NCBI RefSeq assembly: GCF_902652685.1
Contig: NZ_CACRUY010000009.1
Coordinates: 1 to 64,000 of the forward strand
Reading direction: 5' to 3'
DNA: 64,000 nt
From: Mycobacterium sp. Marseille-P9652
GTDB taxonomy: Bacteria > Actinomycetota > Actinomycetes > Mycobacteriales > Mycobacteriaceae
This document shows positions 47,894-59,235 of the stretch, piece after piece. The position numbers were made by a program, and so were the translations under genes. The number at the start of each line of letters is the position of its first letter. Position 1 is the stretch's first letter. The notes beneath the pieces are model-generated. The model ran no database searches and was not told the DNA's origin. It saw nothing but the letters and a program-made list of their open reading frames with translations.

Positions 47894-48724
47894 ATGGGCG
47901 TCGGGAAAGACCACTCCTCACCGGACCTGCCGGGGTACGCTCCGGCTGTGTCCCTTCTGATCACGGTGCCGGTGTTCGGGCAGCACGAGTACACCCACGC
48001 ACTGGTGGCCGACCTCGTCCGCGAAGGCGTCGATTATCTGATCGTCGACAACCGTGGCGACTATCCGAAGATCGGCAATGAACGTGTCGTCACGCCCGGG
48101 GAGAATCTCGGCTGGGCCGGCGGCAGCGAACTCGGCTGTCGGACGGCTTTCGCGGAGGGCTACTCCCACGCGATGACACTCAACAACGACACGCGAATAT
48201 CAAAAGGCTTCGTCGCAGGCTTGCTCGACCCGCGGCTGCCGGCTGACGTCGGGATAGTCGGGCCGATGTTCAACATCGGTTTCCCGTATGCGCTCGACGA
48301 CGAGGCGCCGGCCGCTTCCGATTACATCCCCCGGCCGCGGTACCGCGTCGTCCCTGCCGTGGAGGGGACCGCGCTGGTGATGTCCCGGGCATGCTGGGAC
48401 AGCGTCGGCGGAATGGATCTGGCGACGTTCGGTCGTTATGGGTGGGGCCTCGACCTGGACCTCGCGCTGCGTGCCCGAAAAGCTGGATTCGGCGTGTACA
48501 CAACGGAAATGGCCTATGTCAATCACTTCGGACGGAAGACAGCCAACGCTCATTTCGGTGGTCGCCAGTACCACTGGGGCTCCAGCTGGGCGATGATCCA
48601 GGGCTTGCGGCGGACGCATGGCTGGCCCGCGGCCATGGGCATCCTGCGCGAGATGGGTATGGCGCACAAGCGCAAGTGGCACAAGTCATTCCCGCTCCCG
48701 CAAGAGGCGCCCGCCCGAGGGTAG
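47894..48724 (+). CDS. wbbL2: GT2 rhamnosyltransferase-like protein (WbbL2-like)
   Basis: 276-residue family 2 transferase resembling WbbL-type rhamnosyltransferases. Elements are LLITVPVFGQHEYTH at the start of the fold, YLIVDNRGDY, PGENLGWAGG, LNNDTRISKGF (metal-binding NND) and ALRARKAGFGVYTTE. It would transfer a sugar, perhaps rhamnose, from an activated donor to the glycolipid. ATG 47894 is the first start, six bases after the GT1 stop. GTG 47948 would remove 18 residues and begin just before the conserved fold, so the true start may be there. It corresponds to Rv1525. Confidence 0.88.
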   Translation: MGVGKDHSSPDLPGYAPAVSLLITVPVFGQHEYTHALVADLVREGVDYLIVDNRGDYPKIGNERVVTPGENLGWAGGSELGCRTAFAEGYSHAMTLNNDTRISKGFVAGLLDPRLPADVGIVGPMFNIGFPYALDDEAPAASDYIPRPRYRVVPAVEGTALVMSRACWDSVGGMDLATFGRYGWGLDLDLALRARKAGFGVYTTEMAYVNHFGRKTANAHFGGRQYHWGSSWAMIQGLRRTHGWPAAMGILREMGMAHKRKWHKSFPLPQEAPARG

Positions 48725-48740
48725 AGCAGCCCGCGCTAGA

Positions 48741-49988
48741 TCAAACCCGCGCCCCCACGGTCTGCTCCAACAGGTCGGCGGCGGTGGCGGCGCTGCGGGC
48801 GGGTGTCGACATCTGGGGGGCAATCCGGCGGGCGCGGGCCACGCATCCGGGCTCCATGATCGCGCGGAGCTCCGCCACCAGGGATTTGCGCGTGATCCTC
48901 AACAACCGCCGGGCGGATCCCACCTTGAGCCGTTTGACCTGAGTTGCCCAGATGAACTGGTCGGCGACATCCCACAGCACCAATGTCGGCAGCCCGGCCC
49001 GCAGGCTCGCGGCGGTGGTGCCCGCGCCGCCGTGGTGCACCGCCGCGCGGCACATGGGCAGGATCGTGGCGTAGTTGAGGTGGCCCACGAGCTTGACGTG
49101 GTCGGGATGCGCGACCGAGTCCTGGGTGCCCGAGTAGATCAGCGCCCGCTCGCCCACCTCCGCGCAGGCCTCGGCGATCATGCTCACCGTCTCGGCCGGG
49201 GAGCGGACCGGCGTGCTGCCGAAACCGAAGTAAATCGGCGGCGACCCCTGCGAAATCCATGACACGACTTCGTCGTCGGTGTCCGCGCCCAGCCCGAGCG
49301 TCAGGCCGCCGACGAACGGCCGCCGGCCATTCCATTCCGCCTCGAGCTTCGGGAACAGGGCCGCGTCGTAGGCCTGGATCTCGAGAGTCCTTGTTTGGGC
49401 CATCCGCTCCCAGGCCGGAACGGAGGTGGCCGGCAGGCCCAACGCCCGGCGCTGGGCGTCCTCGTCGGCCTTGGTGATGACACGCGAATACAGCCACCAC
49501 GCCGCCCGCAAGGTGTTGCGCGCCACGGGCGCCGGCGTCGGAAGGAACGGGACGCCGAGCTGGCCGTTGACCCGGACCGGGAAGTGATGCAGCCCCGCCA
49601 CCGGAATGCCTTGGTATTCCGCGACATTCGCCACGACCCCGTGGTAGGTCTGGCCGGTCAAGAGCAAATCGGCCCCGTCGGCCAGCGAGGTGAGGGTGCG
49701 GCTCATCTCCGCCCAACCCTCGACGAAGAGCTCACGCAGGTCGCGGAACATCTTGGCGGGGTTCTGGACCGTCAAGGCGTTGTGGGTGAAGTCCGCGACG
49801 GCCTCCACCTGTTCCCGGGTGTCGGGCCCGTAGGCGACGCCGCACAGTCCGGCGTCCTCGACGAAGCCGACAAGGTTCGGCGGCACCGCCATTCGAACGT
49901 CATGCCCGCGGCGCTGCAACTCGACACCGACCGCGGCGCCGGGCTCGATGTCGCCGCGAGTCCCGTGCGCCGCCAAGACGAACTTCAT
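48741..49988 (-). CDS. GT1-family glycosyltransferase (Rv1526c-like)
   Basis: 415-residue GT-B transferase, paralogue of the protein encoded at 46643. It opens [16 protein letters not shown] and has [10 protein letters not shown] and [17 protein letters not shown] for binding the nucleotide sugar. ATG 49988 is the only good start. It lies downstream of papA4 on the same strand with a gap of 43 bases and converges with wbbL2 over 16 bases. In M. tuberculosis and LOS-producing species this position (Rv1526c) holds a glycosyltransferase of early LOS assembly, so a core sugar is a likely substrate. Confidence 0.92.
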   Translation of the reverse strand: MKFVLAAHGTRGDIEPGAAVGVELQRRGHDVRMAVPPNLVGFVEDAGLCGVAYGPDTREQVEAVADFTHNALTVQNPAKMFRDLRELFVEGWAEMSRTLTSLADGADLLLTGQTYHGVVANVAEYQGIPVAGLHHFPVRVNGQLGVPFLPTPAPVARNTLRAAWWLYSRVITKADEDAQRRALGLPATSVPAWERMAQTRTLEIQAYDAALFPKLEAEWNGRRPFVGGLTLGLGADTDDEVVSWISQGSPPIYFGFGSTPVRSPAETVSMIAEACAEVGERALIYSGTQDSVAHPDHVKLVGHLNYATILPMCRAAVHHGGAGTTAASLRAGLPTLVLWDVADQFIWATQVKRLKVGSARRLLRITRKSLVAELRAIMEPGCVARARRIAPQMSTPARSAATAADLLEQTVGARV

Positions 49989-50031
49989 CGGCGAAGGTGA
50001 GCCTTTCGACCGGGACGCGAAGCCGCGATGC

Positions 50032-51477
50032 CTACCTGGCGACGCGAACCGCGACCTCGGACAGGCGGCCGGCGACGACCCGCTCGAACACCGACTTCAG
50101 CTGGGCGGTGAAGCGCATCACCGACTCTCGGGCGATCGGGTTGTTCGGGTAGGACACCATGATGGAGACCTCGTCGAACAGCCGGAACACCGTCGAGTAC
50201 ATGTACGCCGGGCTCCTGCCGTCGGTGAACGCGGTCGCATTCACGCCGTCCAGCGCGGTGGCGACCACACCGGAAAGGGGCGGAAGTCCCGCATCCATGT
50301 AGCTCACCATGGTGAACTGCGGTCCGGGCCTCTGGAGCCAGGGGGCCAGCTCGAGCACGCGGTCGTACGGCACCTGCGCGCAGTTCATGTTCGCGTCGAA
50401 GGACGCCTGCGCGGCGCGGGCCGTCTCCTCGAACGAGGTCGGGTCGACCGGAACGGTGAACGGCACGACACCGGTGAACCAGCCCACCGTCAGGAAGTCC
50501 TCCGGGCTCTTGCGCTTGTCGGTGGGGGTGAGCCCGTAATACGTTTCGGCGCCGGTCATTTCGTAGTGCGCCAGTGCGAGGCAGGCGAACAGGCCACCGC
50601 TGAACCGGGCACCCGCGCGCTGGCACAGGGCCTCGAAGTCGGCGGTCTTGTCCGATCCCAGCAGCTGCTCCACGTGGACGTCACCGCCGCACGGAATCGA
50701 CTGATCGCCCAGCGGCAGCGGGAAATCGGGCAGCGTGCCACCGTTGGCTTCGGCGAAGTCGACCCAGGTCCGCACCTCCGGCGAGTCCAGCGTCATCGAC
50801 TCCACCGTTTGGCTTTCCCGAAGGCAGAACTCGTCATATCCGTTCGCCGGCGGCAACGCGACCGGCGCCTTGCCCTCCAGGATCGACGTGTAGTTCATCA
50901 GGATCTCGATGTAGAGCCCGGAGAGCAGCATCGGGTCGCAGTGCAGGTGGTCGACGACGGCGTAGAGCGTGAATCGGTCGTCGTGCTGAATGACGCCGAA
51001 CCGGAAGCAATCCCACTGCAGCGGGTCGGGGGTGGCCTGCACGTGGTCGTGCCACTGCTGCTGTGTGAGGACGCCGTATTCCTTCGGGACGAAGTTGATG
51101 TCGCGCGGGTTCTTGATGGTGTGCCGGATGATGTTCTTCTCGTCGCGGTACTCGAACCAGCTGTGGTAGGTCGCCTGGCGCCGCAGGTGCGCGTTGATCA
51201 GGTACGTCATCGCACGGATGTCGCACTTGCCGGGCACGTCCCAGGAACCCATGACCGTGCGGGAGTAGTCGAGGCCGCGCTCGCGGAACTCGACGTATCC
51301 GCGAAGGTGGCCCGCCTGCATGGAACTCGGCGGAACCGAGGTCGCCGGCGCCTGGCGCGCCTTCGCGAGTGAACTGGGCGTTGGATGCCACGTAATGACG
51401 TTCCCCGCACCGGGGTTCCAGTCGTAGGCGCTCCCTACGCGCAGGCTGTCGTGCTCCGACCCTCCACCTATGAACAC
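50032..51477 (-). CDS. papA4: PapA4 polyketide-associated acyltransferase, full length
   Basis: 481-residue condensation-domain-like acyltransferase. The catalytic HxxxD motif is DHLHCDPM (His177 to Asp181), and a [10 protein letters not shown] segment stands in the place of the DFGWG structural motif. PapA proteins move polyketide acyl chains onto sugars, here probably Pks5 products onto the LOS core. GTG 51477 is a strong start: AGGAGG ends six bases upstream. It is transcribed behind pks5 (58-base gap). As I recall, papA4 is truncated in M. tuberculosis (Rv1528c), while here the gene is intact. The order in this genome is pks5 first, papA4 second. Confidence 0.93.
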   Translation of the reverse strand: MFIGGGSEHDSLRVGSAYDWNPGAGNVITWHPTPSSLAKARQAPATSVPPSSMQAGHLRGYVEFRERGLDYSRTVMGSWDVPGKCDIRAMTYLINAHLRRQATYHSWFEYRDEKNIIRHTIKNPRDINFVPKEYGVLTQQQWHDHVQATPDPLQWDCFRFGVIQHDDRFTLYAVVDHLHCDPMLLSGLYIEILMNYTSILEGKAPVALPPANGYDEFCLRESQTVESMTLDSPEVRTWVDFAEANGGTLPDFPLPLGDQSIPCGGDVHVEQLLGSDKTADFEALCQRAGARFSGGLFACLALAHYEMTGAETYYGLTPTDKRKSPEDFLTVGWFTGVVPFTVPVDPTSFEETARAAQASFDANMNCAQVPYDRVLELAPWLQRPGPQFTMVSYMDAGLPPLSGVVATALDGVNATAFTDGRSPAYMYSTVFRLFDEVSIMVSYPNNPIARESVMRFTAQLKSVFERVVAGRLSEVAVRVAR

Positions 51478-51535
51478 GATTCCCTCCTATTTTCCACCCG
51501 CTGCGGTAAAGGCGACTTTGCCGTCTGAAGATCAG

Positions 51536-54500
51536 TCACGCAGTTGCGCCCTCTTTCGGAGCCAGCTTGTCGAACAGGTGATCTGCGAGCCCCCGCACCG
51601 TGGTGATGTCGGCCGAGGTGATGCGCACCCCCGTTTGCGCCTCAATGTGTGTCCTCAGCTCGAGGTTACCAAGCGAATCGAGTCCATACTCGGAAAGTCG
51701 CTGATCCGGATCGATGTTTCGGCGCAGGATGAGGCCGATCTGCTCGGCGAGCAGACGACGCAACCGGCCGGGCCACTCGTCGAGGGGAAGTTCGGCCAGC
51801 TCGGCGCGCAACTTGCCGGAACCCGAGCGCTTTTCGCCCGCCGACTTGAACAGCTCCAGGAACTTGCTGCGGTCGGCGAAGGACGATATCCACGGCGTAC
51901 CGACGAGCGGCGTGTAACCCGTGTACGCGCGGTCGTGGCGCAGCAATTCCTCGAACGCGTAGGCGCCTTCGTCGGGAGTGATTGCAGCGCCGGTGCCTTC
52001 GGCGAAGCCTGCGCCGCGGCCGATCTCACCCCAGGCTCCCCAGGCGATCGCCGTTGCCGGCAGGCCCTGGGCGCGACGCCAGCGCGTGAAGGCGTCCAGC
52101 CAGCTGTTGGCCGCGGCGTAGGCGCCCTGTCCGGGCGAGCCCAGGAGGGCGGCCGCTGAGGAGAAGGAGCAGAACCAGTCCAGGTCCGCTTTGGCGGTCG
52201 CCTGGTGCAAGTTCCACGCGCCGTAAACCTTTGGCGCCCAGTCACGGTCGACCAACTCGTCGGTGATGTTGGTCAGGGTGGCGTCCTCGACCACCGCGGC
52301 GGCATGCAGCACGCCGCGCAGCGGAAGTCCCGTGGCGGTGGCCGCCGCGACCAGCCGTTCCGCGGTGTCCGCCTGCGCGATGTCGCCGCACTCGACCACC
52401 ACGTCCGACCCGATCGAACGCACGAGTTCGATTGTCTCCAAAGCTTTCAGCGTCGGCTCGGAGCGGGAGCTGAGCACGATCCGTCCGGCACCGGCGCCGG
52501 CCATCTTCTCGGCGAGGAACAGGCCCAGGCCGCCCAGACCACCCGTGATGATGTAGGAGCCGTCGCGGCGGAACACGTGAGCCTGCTCGGGCGGCAGCAC
52601 AACACTGCTTCGCCCGGCCTGCGGGATGTCGAGGATGAGCTTGCCGGTGTGCTCGGCCGCGCTCATCACGCGAATCGCCGTCGCCGCCTCGGCCAACGGG
52701 TAGTGCGTGGTCTCCGGCATCGGCAGCTTGCCTTCGGCGGTCAACCGGTAGACCGTGCCCAGGATGTCACTGACCTCCCGCGGGTGGGTGACCGACATCA
52801 GCCCGAGGTCGACCCCGTAGAAGGCGAGGTTGCGACGGAAGGGGAAGAGGCCCAACTTGGTGTCCCCGTAGATGTCACGCTTGCCGATCTCGACGAAACG
52901 CCCACCCAGCGAAAGCAGTTTGAGCCCGGCCAGCTGCGCGGCGCCCGTCACGGAGTTGAGGACGATGTCGACGCCGTAGCCGTCGGTATCGTGGCGGATC
53001 TGGTCGGCGAACTCCACGCTGCGCGAGTCGTAGACATGCTCGATGCCCATGTCCCGCAACATCTGCCGACGCTGTTCGCTGCCGGCGGTGGCGAAGATCT
53101 CCGCACCGGCCGCGCGAGCGATGGCGATCGCCGCCTGCCCCACGCCGCCGGTGCCGGAGTGGATCAGCACCTTGTCGCCGGCCTTGATGCGGGCCAGGTC
53201 GTTCAGCCCGTACCAGGCGGTGGCGTGCGCGGTGGTCACGGCCGCGGCCTGGGCGTCCGTCAACCCCTCGGGCAGCGTCGTCGCCAGCCGCGCGTCACAC
53301 GTGACGAAGGTTGCCCAGCAGCCGTGGGGCGACATGCCGCCGACGTGGTCGCCGACCTTGTGGTTGGTGACGTCGGGTCCGACGGCCGTCACGACACCCG
53401 CGAAGTCCGTGCCCAGCTTCGGCAGGATGCCGTCGAGGCTCTGGTAGCGGCCGAACGCGTTGAGGACATCGGCGAAGTTGATGCTCGACGCCGTCACGGC
53501 GACCTCGACCTGTCCGGGACCCGGCGGAACCCGGTCGAAGGCGGCGAACTCCATCGTCTGCAGGTCACCAGGAGTGCGGATCTGCATGCGCACGCCGTCG
53601 CTCTCGTGAGCCGCGATCGTGCTCTGCCGCTCCTCGGGGCGAAGGGGGGAGGGGGACAGGCGCGCCGTGTACCACTCGTCGTTACGCCAGGCGGTTTCGT
53701 CCTCGCCCGGGCCGGCCAGCAGGAGTTGGCGAACCACGTGCTCGGCGCCGGTCTGCTCGTCGACGTCGATCTGAGTGGTGTGCAGGTGCGGGTGTTCCAT
53801 GCCGATCACCCGGAGCAGGCCCCGCAGACCGCCCTGCTCCAGGTTGGGCACGTCCTCCGGCAGCACCGCCTGCGCGTTGCGCGTGATGACGACCAGGCGG
53901 GGCGCCTCGCCCTGGATCTCCGGCAGCTCGCGCGTGATGCGCACCAGGTGACGCACGTAATCGCCTGCGCGAGAGGGCGATTCCTCGTCAGGGTTGCCGT
54001 TCTTGGCGGCGGTCACCAGCACCACGCCGGTGAACCCGCCCCGAGCGATCAGCTCCCGCAGCCGCGCGGCCGTCGCCGAGTGGTCGGCGTAGTCCGGCCA
54101 GGACAGGGTGGTGCATTCCGCGTCGTGCAGCTTCAGCGCGTCGGTGTAGGCCGTCGCCACGAGGTCCGCGGCATCGGAAGTGCTGACCAGCAGCCACGAT
54201 CCGGGTTCGGTGGTCGCCACCTCGGGCAATTGGCGTTGCTGCCACTCCACGGTCAGCAACCGCTCGCTCATGACGCGAGCCCGCTCACCGCCCTGCGAGA
54301 TGCCGGTGCCCATCTGCAGTCCGCGCACGGCCAGCAGGACGGTCCCGTGCTTGTCCAGGATGTCGAGGTCGGCCTCGACCGCTCCGCCCGTCGCCGCGGT
54401 CACCCGCGAGTAGCAGTAGCGCGCGGTGTGAACCGGGGCGTAGGTCCGCAGCTCCCGCACGCCCAGCGGCAGCAGCAGACCGCCCAGGCTGGCGTTTGCG

Positions 54501-57500
54501 ACGCTGGGGTGGGCCGCCACGGACTGGAAGCACGCGTCCAGCAGGGCGGGGTGCACGCCGAAATTCGTTTGCTGCGTGCGGATCACGCTGGGCAGCCCGA
54601 TCTCGGCCAGCACCGTGGTGCCGGTCTCGGCGGTGTGCGCCGCGGCCAGGCCGGTGAAAGCCGGGCCGTACTGGATTCCGCACAAGTCCATGGCGTCGCG
54701 CAGGTCGTCACCGTCCAGGCGGCTGGGGTGCGCGGCCAGCAGCAGCTCGATGTCGTGGGCGGCCGGCTGTGCCGGCTCTGCGGCGTCTTCGAGCGCTTCC
54801 AGCACGGCCGACGCCCGGCGTGTCTGGAGCCCGTCCTCACTGGTGTCCACCGCGAACGTGAGGTGGCCCGGCACTTCCGCGGTGGCGGTGAGGCTGATCT
54901 GCGTCTCCTCGTCGAGGAGCAGCATCTGCTCGAAGCGGACGTCGCGGACACCGGCCGCCTCCCCGAAGACGGTGCGGGCCGCGGCCAGCGCCATCTCGCA
55001 GTAGGCCGCGCCGGGCAGGGTGGCCATGCCATGCACCTGGTGGTCGGCCAGCCACGGCAAGGTCGCGGTGCCGATCTCGGCCTGCCAGACGTGGCGCTCG
55101 GGCTCCTCGGGCAAGCGAACGTGCTGACCCATCAGCGGGTGCACCGCCACGCTGGACCGCAGCGCCCGGGAGCTGTGCCCGTCGCGGCTCAGCAGCAGCG
55201 TGCGGTGCGTCCATGCCGGCAGGGGAGCGTCGACCAGGTGTCCGTACGGGTAGAGCGCGGAGAAGTCGATCGCGGCGCCGGTTGCATACAGGTCGCCCAC
55301 GAAGCCGCGCATGCCGTGAGGCAGGGGCTGCTCGCGCCGCATGGCCGCCAGTGCGGCGACCGTCATGTCCAAGCTGCGGGCTGTCTGGTCGACGGCGTGG
55401 GTGAGCAGTGGGTGCGGCGCCAGTTCGCCGAACACGCGGTAGCCGTCTTCGAGCGCCGCTTGCACCGCCGCCGAGAACCGGACCGTGTGGCGCAGGTTGT
55501 CGACCCAGTAGTTGGCGTCGCAGTACGGCTCCTCGCGAGGGTCGAACGACGTCGCCGAGTAGTAGGGGATCTCGGGGCTCAGCGGCTCGATCTCGGCCAG
55601 CACGTCGTACAGCTCGTCGAGGATCGGGTCGACCTGCGGCGAGTGCGACGCCACGTCGACCGCCACCTCCCGGGCCATGATGTCGCGCTGCTCCCACGCC
55701 TCGACCAGCTCGCGAACGGTCTCGGTCGCGCCGCCGATCACAGTGGACTGCGGAGACGCCACCACCGCCACCACGGCGTCGTCGACGCCGCGTGCCATCA
55801 GTTCCGAAAGCACTTGCTGCGCGGGCAGTTCCACGGAGGCCATCGCGCCGGATCCGGCGATCTTGGTCATCAGTCGCGACCGGCGGCAGATCACCCGCAC
55901 GCCGTCCTCGAGGGACAGGGCGCCCGCGACGACGGCCGCGGCGGACTCACCCATCGAGTGGCCGATGACCGCCCCCGGACGCACCCCGAGCGACTTCATC
56001 GCGGCCGCAAGTGCGACCTGCATGGCGAAGACGGTTGGCTGGACGCGGTCGATGCCGGTCACCTTCTCGGGCGCCGAGAGCGCCTCGGTCACCGAGAACC
56101 CGGATTCCGCGGCGATCAGCGGCTCGATTGTGGCGATGGTCGCGGCGAACGTGGGCTCTTTGGCCAGCAGGTCCGCGCCCATGGCGGCCCACTGCGATCC
56201 CTGCCCCGAGAACACCCAGACCGGTCCGCGCTCCTCCTGGCCCACGACGTCCTGGTAGAGCGCGTCTCCGTCGGCCGCCTCCCGCAGGGCTTGCACCAAC
56301 TCGGCGTTGTCGCGGGCCAGCACGGCGGTCCGGACCGACCGGTGCCCGCGCTTGCGGGCGAGCGTGTATGCCAAGTCGGGAGTGGCCAATTCCGACGCAT
56401 GCGCCTCGACCCAGTCGGCCAGTCGTTCGGCCGTCTCGCGCAGCCCCTCCGCCGAGGAGGAGGAGATCGGGAACAGCATCGCGCCGTCATCGCCCCGCCG
56501 GACCGCCACGCCGTTGCGCGACAAAGGCGCGGGAGCCTGCTCGACGATGGCATGCACGTTCGTTCCGGAGAGGCCGTACGCCGAAACCGCCGCGCGGCGC
56601 GGTTCGCCCCCCTCGAGTGGCCACAACGTGTTTTCCTGCGGCACAAAGAGGTTCGTGTCGATCCGCGCCATCTCTTCGGGCAGCGCCTCGAAGTGCAGGT
56701 TCTTCGGAACGACACCGTGCTGGACGGCAAGGACGGCCTTCATCATGCCGAGCGCACCAGCCGCGGCCTGGGTGTGGCCGAAATTGGTCTTCGAAGCTCC
56801 GAGCACGCAAGGGTTCTCGACGCCGTATACCGCTGCGAGGCTTGAGAATTCGATCGGGTCTCCGACAGGTGTGCCGGTGCCGTGCGCCTCCACCATGCCG
56901 ACGCTGCCGGCCTCGACGCCCGCGGCGGCCAGCGCGGCGCGGTACACCGCGGCCTGCGCCTCGCCCGACGGCATCGCGATGTTCGCGGTGTGGCCGTCCT
57001 GGTTCGCCGCCGTCGAGCGGATGACGCCGAGGATGCGGTCACCGTCGCGCTGCGCGTCCGTCAGGCGCTTGAGCAGCAGCACCACGCAACCCTCGCCCGA
57101 CACGAAACCGTCGGCCTTGACGTCGAAAGCGTGGCAGTGCCCGGTCCCGGACAGCATGCCGCCGGCCGACGCGGAAGCAGACCTGCGAGGCTCCAACATC
57201 ACGTTGACGCCGCCCGCGAACGCCATCGTGCTCTCGCCGTCGTGCAGGCTGCGGCAGGCCTGGTGGATCGCGAACAGGCCCGAGGAGCAGGCGGTGTCCA
57301 CCGTCGACGCCGGGCCGTGCAAGCCCAGGGCGTAGGAGACTCGTCCGGACGCCATGCAGGAGATGGTGCCGGGATTTCCGTATGGTCCGTCGAAGGCGTC
57401 GGTCGTGGCGTGCAGGAATTTGTAGTCGTCGTGCATCAACCCGACGAAGACGCCCGTCTGCTTGGCGATGGTGTCCTTGGTGAGGCCGGCGTGCTCCATG

Positions 57501-57844
57501 GCCTCCCAAGCGGTTTCCATCAGCAACCGGTGCTGGGGGTCCATCGCGGTCGCTTCTTTTTCGGTGATGCCGAAGAACTCGGGGTCGAAGTCGCCGACCT
57601 CGTCGAGGAACGAACCCCACTTGCACACTGAGCGGCCGGGAACACCGGGTTCCGGGTCGTAGTAGTAGTCCATGTCCCAGCGGTCCGCGGGAATTTCCTT
57701 GACAAGGTCTTCCCCACGGAGCAACGCTTCCCACAAGAGGTCAGGGGAGTTGATGCCCCCCGGCAGCCGGCAAGCCATCCCGATGACAGCTACCGGAGTA
57801 ACGCCTGCCCTGTCCACTTCCTTCACCTCTCCTTGCCCATCCAC
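51536..57844 (-). CDS. pks5: Pks5-type mycocerosic-acid-synthase-like type I polyketide synthase
   Basis: 2102-residue iterative, fully reducing synthase. Domains in order are KS (about 16-440, VDTACSSG with Cys186), AT (about 560-870, GHSMGES with Ser630), DH (about 915-1200, ADHQVHG with His935), ER ([12 protein letters not shown] near 1565), KR ([10 protein letters not shown] near 1765, Tyr in GAYAAANSW near 1913) and ACP (GLDSLGNLE with Ser2057). All catalytic residues are present. It makes multimethyl-branched acids from methylmalonyl-CoA, the acyl chains of LOS. GTG 57844 has AGGA five bases upstream; a downstream GTG (codon 10) also follows a good ribosome site. A spacer of about 700 bases lies upstream. 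Confidence 0.95.
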   Translation of the reverse strand: MDGQGEVKEVDRAGVTPVAVIGMACRLPGGINSPDLLWEALLRGEDLVKEIPADRWDMDYYYDPEPGVPGRSVCKWGSFLDEVGDFDPEFFGITEKEATAMDPQHRLLMETAWEAMEHAGLTKDTIAKQTGVFVGLMHDDYKFLHATTDAFDGPYGNPGTISCMASGRVSYALGLHGPASTVDTACSSGLFAIHQACRSLHDGESTMAFAGGVNVMLEPRRSASASAGGMLSGTGHCHAFDVKADGFVSGEGCVVLLLKRLTDAQRDGDRILGVIRSTAANQDGHTANIAMPSGEAQAAVYRAALAAAGVEAGSVGMVEAHGTGTPVGDPIEFSSLAAVYGVENPCVLGASKTNFGHTQAAAGALGMMKAVLAVQHGVVPKNLHFEALPEEMARIDTNLFVPQENTLWPLEGGEPRRAAVSAYGLSGTNVHAIVEQAPAPLSRNGVAVRRGDDGAMLFPISSSSAEGLRETAERLADWVEAHASELATPDLAYTLARKRGHRSVRTAVLARDNAELVQALREAADGDALYQDVVGQEERGPVWVFSGQGSQWAAMGADLLAKEPTFAATIATIEPLIAAESGFSVTEALSAPEKVTGIDRVQPTVFAMQVALAAAMKSLGVRPGAVIGHSMGESAAAVVAGALSLEDGVRVICRRSRLMTKIAGSGAMASVELPAQQVLSELMARGVDDAVVAVVASPQSTVIGGATETVRELVEAWEQRDIMAREVAVDVASHSPQVDPILDELYDVLAEIEPLSPEIPYYSATSFDPREEPYCDANYWVDNLRHTVRFSAAVQAALEDGYRVFGELAPHPLLTHAVDQTARSLDMTVAALAAMRREQPLPHGMRGFVGDLYATGAAIDFSALYPYGHLVDAPLPAWTHRTLLLSRDGHSSRALRSSVAVHPLMGQHVRLPEEPERHVWQAEIGTATLPWLADHQVHGMATLPGAAYCEMALAAARTVFGEAAGVRDVRFEQMLLLDEETQISLTATAEVPGHLTFAVDTSEDGLQTRRASAVLEALEDAAEPAQPAAHDIELLLAAHPSRLDGDDLRDAMDLCGIQYGPAFTGLAAAHTAETGTTVLAEIGLPSVIRTQQTNFGVHPALLDACFQSVAAHPSVANASLGGLLLPLGVRELRTYAPVHTARYCYSRVTAATGGAVEADLDILDKHGTVLLAVRGLQMGTGISQGGERARVMSERLLTVEWQQRQLPEVATTEPGSWLLVSTSDAADLVATAYTDALKLHDAECTTLSWPDYADHSATAARLRELIARGGFTGVVLVTAAKNGNPDEESPSRAGDYVRHLVRITRELPEIQGEAPRLVVITRNAQAVLPEDVPNLEQGGLRGLLRVIGMEHPHLHTTQIDVDEQTGAEHVVRQLLLAGPGEDETAWRNDEWYTARLSPSPLRPEERQSTIAAHESDGVRMQIRTPGDLQTMEFAAFDRVPPGPGQVEVAVTASSINFADVLNAFGRYQSLDGILPKLGTDFAGVVTAVGPDVTNHKVGDHVGGMSPHGCWATFVTCDARLATTLPEGLTDAQAAAVTTAHATAWYGLNDLARIKAGDKVLIHSGTGGVGQAAIAIARAAGAEIFATAGSEQRRQMLRDMGIEHVYDSRSVEFADQIRHDTDGYGVDIVLNSVTGAAQLAGLKLLSLGGRFVEIGKRDIYGDTKLGLFPFRRNLAFYGVDLGLMSVTHPREVSDILGTVYRLTAEGKLPMPETTHYPLAEAATAIRVMSAAEHTGKLILDIPQAGRSSVVLPPEQAHVFRRDGSYIITGGLGGLGLFLAEKMAGAGAGRIVLSSRSEPTLKALETIELVRSIGSDVVVECGDIAQADTAERLVAAATATGLPLRGVLHAAAVVEDATLTNITDELVDRDWAPKVYGAWNLHQATAKADLDWFCSFSSAAALLGSPGQGAYAAANSWLDAFTRWRRAQGLPATAIAWGAWGEIGRGAGFAEGTGAAITPDEGAYAFEELLRHDRAYTGYTPLVGTPWISSFADRSKFLELFKSAGEKRSGSGKLRAELAELPLDEWPGRLRRLLAEQIGLILRRNIDPDQRLSEYGLDSLGNLELRTHIEAQTGVRITSADITTVRGLADHLFDKLAPKEGATA

Positions 57845-58540
57845 AAGTTCCTATCACTGCTGCGAGCTCTTATCAGGGCTTCGAGAAATATCGCTGAGTT
57901 TTTTTGTCACACCGGCGAAGTCCGGTGACAACGCGCGAAAAACCCACCGACCCCCCATGTAAACCCGGCCCGAAGAAGCTGGCGCGATCAGCAGCGTAGC
58001 GGCTTCGCTTCACACGCGTGGAAAAATCGGGCGTACGTACAAAAATTTAACAAGGCGTCGATCCTCCAAGGCTGGTCAAACGATGTTTGAGCCATCATCG
58101 GATCCGGTGTGTTGCACGTTACATTCCCGTTATATCCGCAGCTAGAAGGCTTGTGCGCCAAGGGCGCCCGCGCGTTCGGCGGGACCGGGCCCGATCGCGG
58201 CCCGACTCGTCACGACGGCGTGCTGCGCGTCCGTTCGGGGGTCGGGACGCCGCGCGCGCCACCCGTGTGAAGAGCGTGTAACGGGCTGGTGGCCAGCGGA
58301 ACACGCAGTTTCAATACCGTGAGCTTGTATGCGCCTGCATGCGAATTCAGCCCCACCTTAGAAAGGCAGGGCGGCGCCAATTAGACGCGTCGAAACGTCG
58401 CATCGGAAGTCCCCAGTCAGGCCATGTTAGAGCGTGTTGCGATTCCGCGTGGGCGAATCGAGAAATCTCGAAGATTGCAAGTCAAGACCGTTCGCCCGCA
58501 GCCCATGGCCCTGGCGACCGGGACACGGAATGCTCAGGTC
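57845..58540. promoter_or_regulatory. Long leader and promoter region of pks5
   Basis: About 700 bases with no credible gene. Near pks5 there is a hairpin (arms 57910-57915 and 57922-57927, CACCGG/CCGGTG) with a run of seven T at 57899-57905 on the plus strand. An AT-rich patch at 58040-58052 (ACAAAAATTTAAC) follows the palindromic CGTACGTAC and could be a pks5 promoter element. On the minus strand TTGACC lies at 58079-58074, but spacing to the AT patch is long. The region also precedes the AhpD-like gene on the plus strand. Confidence 0.4.
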
Positions 58541-59134
58541 ATGACGACCCCACGGATACCCCTGCTGCCGCTCGCCGAGGCCAAGGCCGCCGCGGACGAA
58601 GCGGCCGTGCCCGACTACATGGCGGAGCTGAGCATCTTCCAGGTCTTGTTGCACCACCCGCCGCTGGCGCGCGCCATCAACGACCTGCTCGCCACCATGC
58701 TCTGGCACGGTGACCTGGACCCGCGGCTGCGGGAGCTGGTGATCATGCGGATCGGCTGGCTGACCGGATGCGAATACGAGTGGACACAGCACTGGCGAGT
58801 CGCCTCCCGGCTGGGTGTGACGCCCGACGACCTCCTCGCGGTGCGCGACTGGCGGTCCTATGGCGGGTTCGGCGCCGTCGAGCGCGCGGTGCTGGCGGCC
58901 ACCGACGACGTCATGCGCGAAGGCGCCATCAGCGAGCGGACCTGGGCCGACTGTGAGCGCGAATTGAGCGGTGGCGCAACGGTTCTCCTGGAGCTCGTGG
59001 CCGCCATCGGCGCCTGGCGCATGGTCGCGTCCATCTTGCAGAGCCTGGGCGTCCCGCTGGAAGATGGCGTGTCCGGCTGGCCGCCGGACGGCCGGTCGCC
59101 CCAGCCGACCGCGCCTCCTCCGCCGAGCGTGTAG
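58541..59134 (+). CDS. AhpD/carboxymuconolactone-decarboxylase-like protein (Rv1531-like)
   Basis: 197 residues of the CMD/AhpD-like fold. The domain covers about 25-130 with LRELVIMRIGWLTGCEYEWTQHWRVA, where Glu and His of the CMD motif are present but the second Cys of the redox CxxC is replaced, so peroxidase activity like that of AhpD is doubtful. ATG 58541 is used; ATG 58505 would add twelve residues. The last 25 residues are Pro-rich. It sits between pks5 and a nitronate-monooxygenase-like gene, as Rv1531 and Rv1533 do in M. tuberculosis. Role unknown. Confidence 0.82.
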   Translation: MTTPRIPLLPLAEAKAAADEAAVPDYMAELSIFQVLLHHPPLARAINDLLATMLWHGDLDPRLRELVIMRIGWLTGCEYEWTQHWRVASRLGVTPDDLLAVRDWRSYGGFGAVERAVLAATDDVMREGAISERTWADCERELSGGATVLLELVAAIGAWRMVASILQSLGVPLEDGVSGWPPDGRSPQPTAPPPPSV

Positions 59135-59235
59135 CCAGGGCGGGATCCGCTGCGATTTCTCGCCGTGGCTTCACGTTCGGCGCGGCGCCGTGCGGCTGAT
59201 TGACTTGTCGGTCGGTAATTCCTAGCGTCACCCGG

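Noticed and set aside
52205-56845. 1546-codon plus-strand frame opposite pks5
   Set aside because: Antisense shadow of the synthase; its length reflects GC-rich codon use only.
57899-57927. Hairpin with adjacent T run as an intrinsic terminator
   Set aside because: On the plus strand the T run precedes the hairpin, and on the minus strand the hairpin is followed by A, so it fits a terminator in neither direction.
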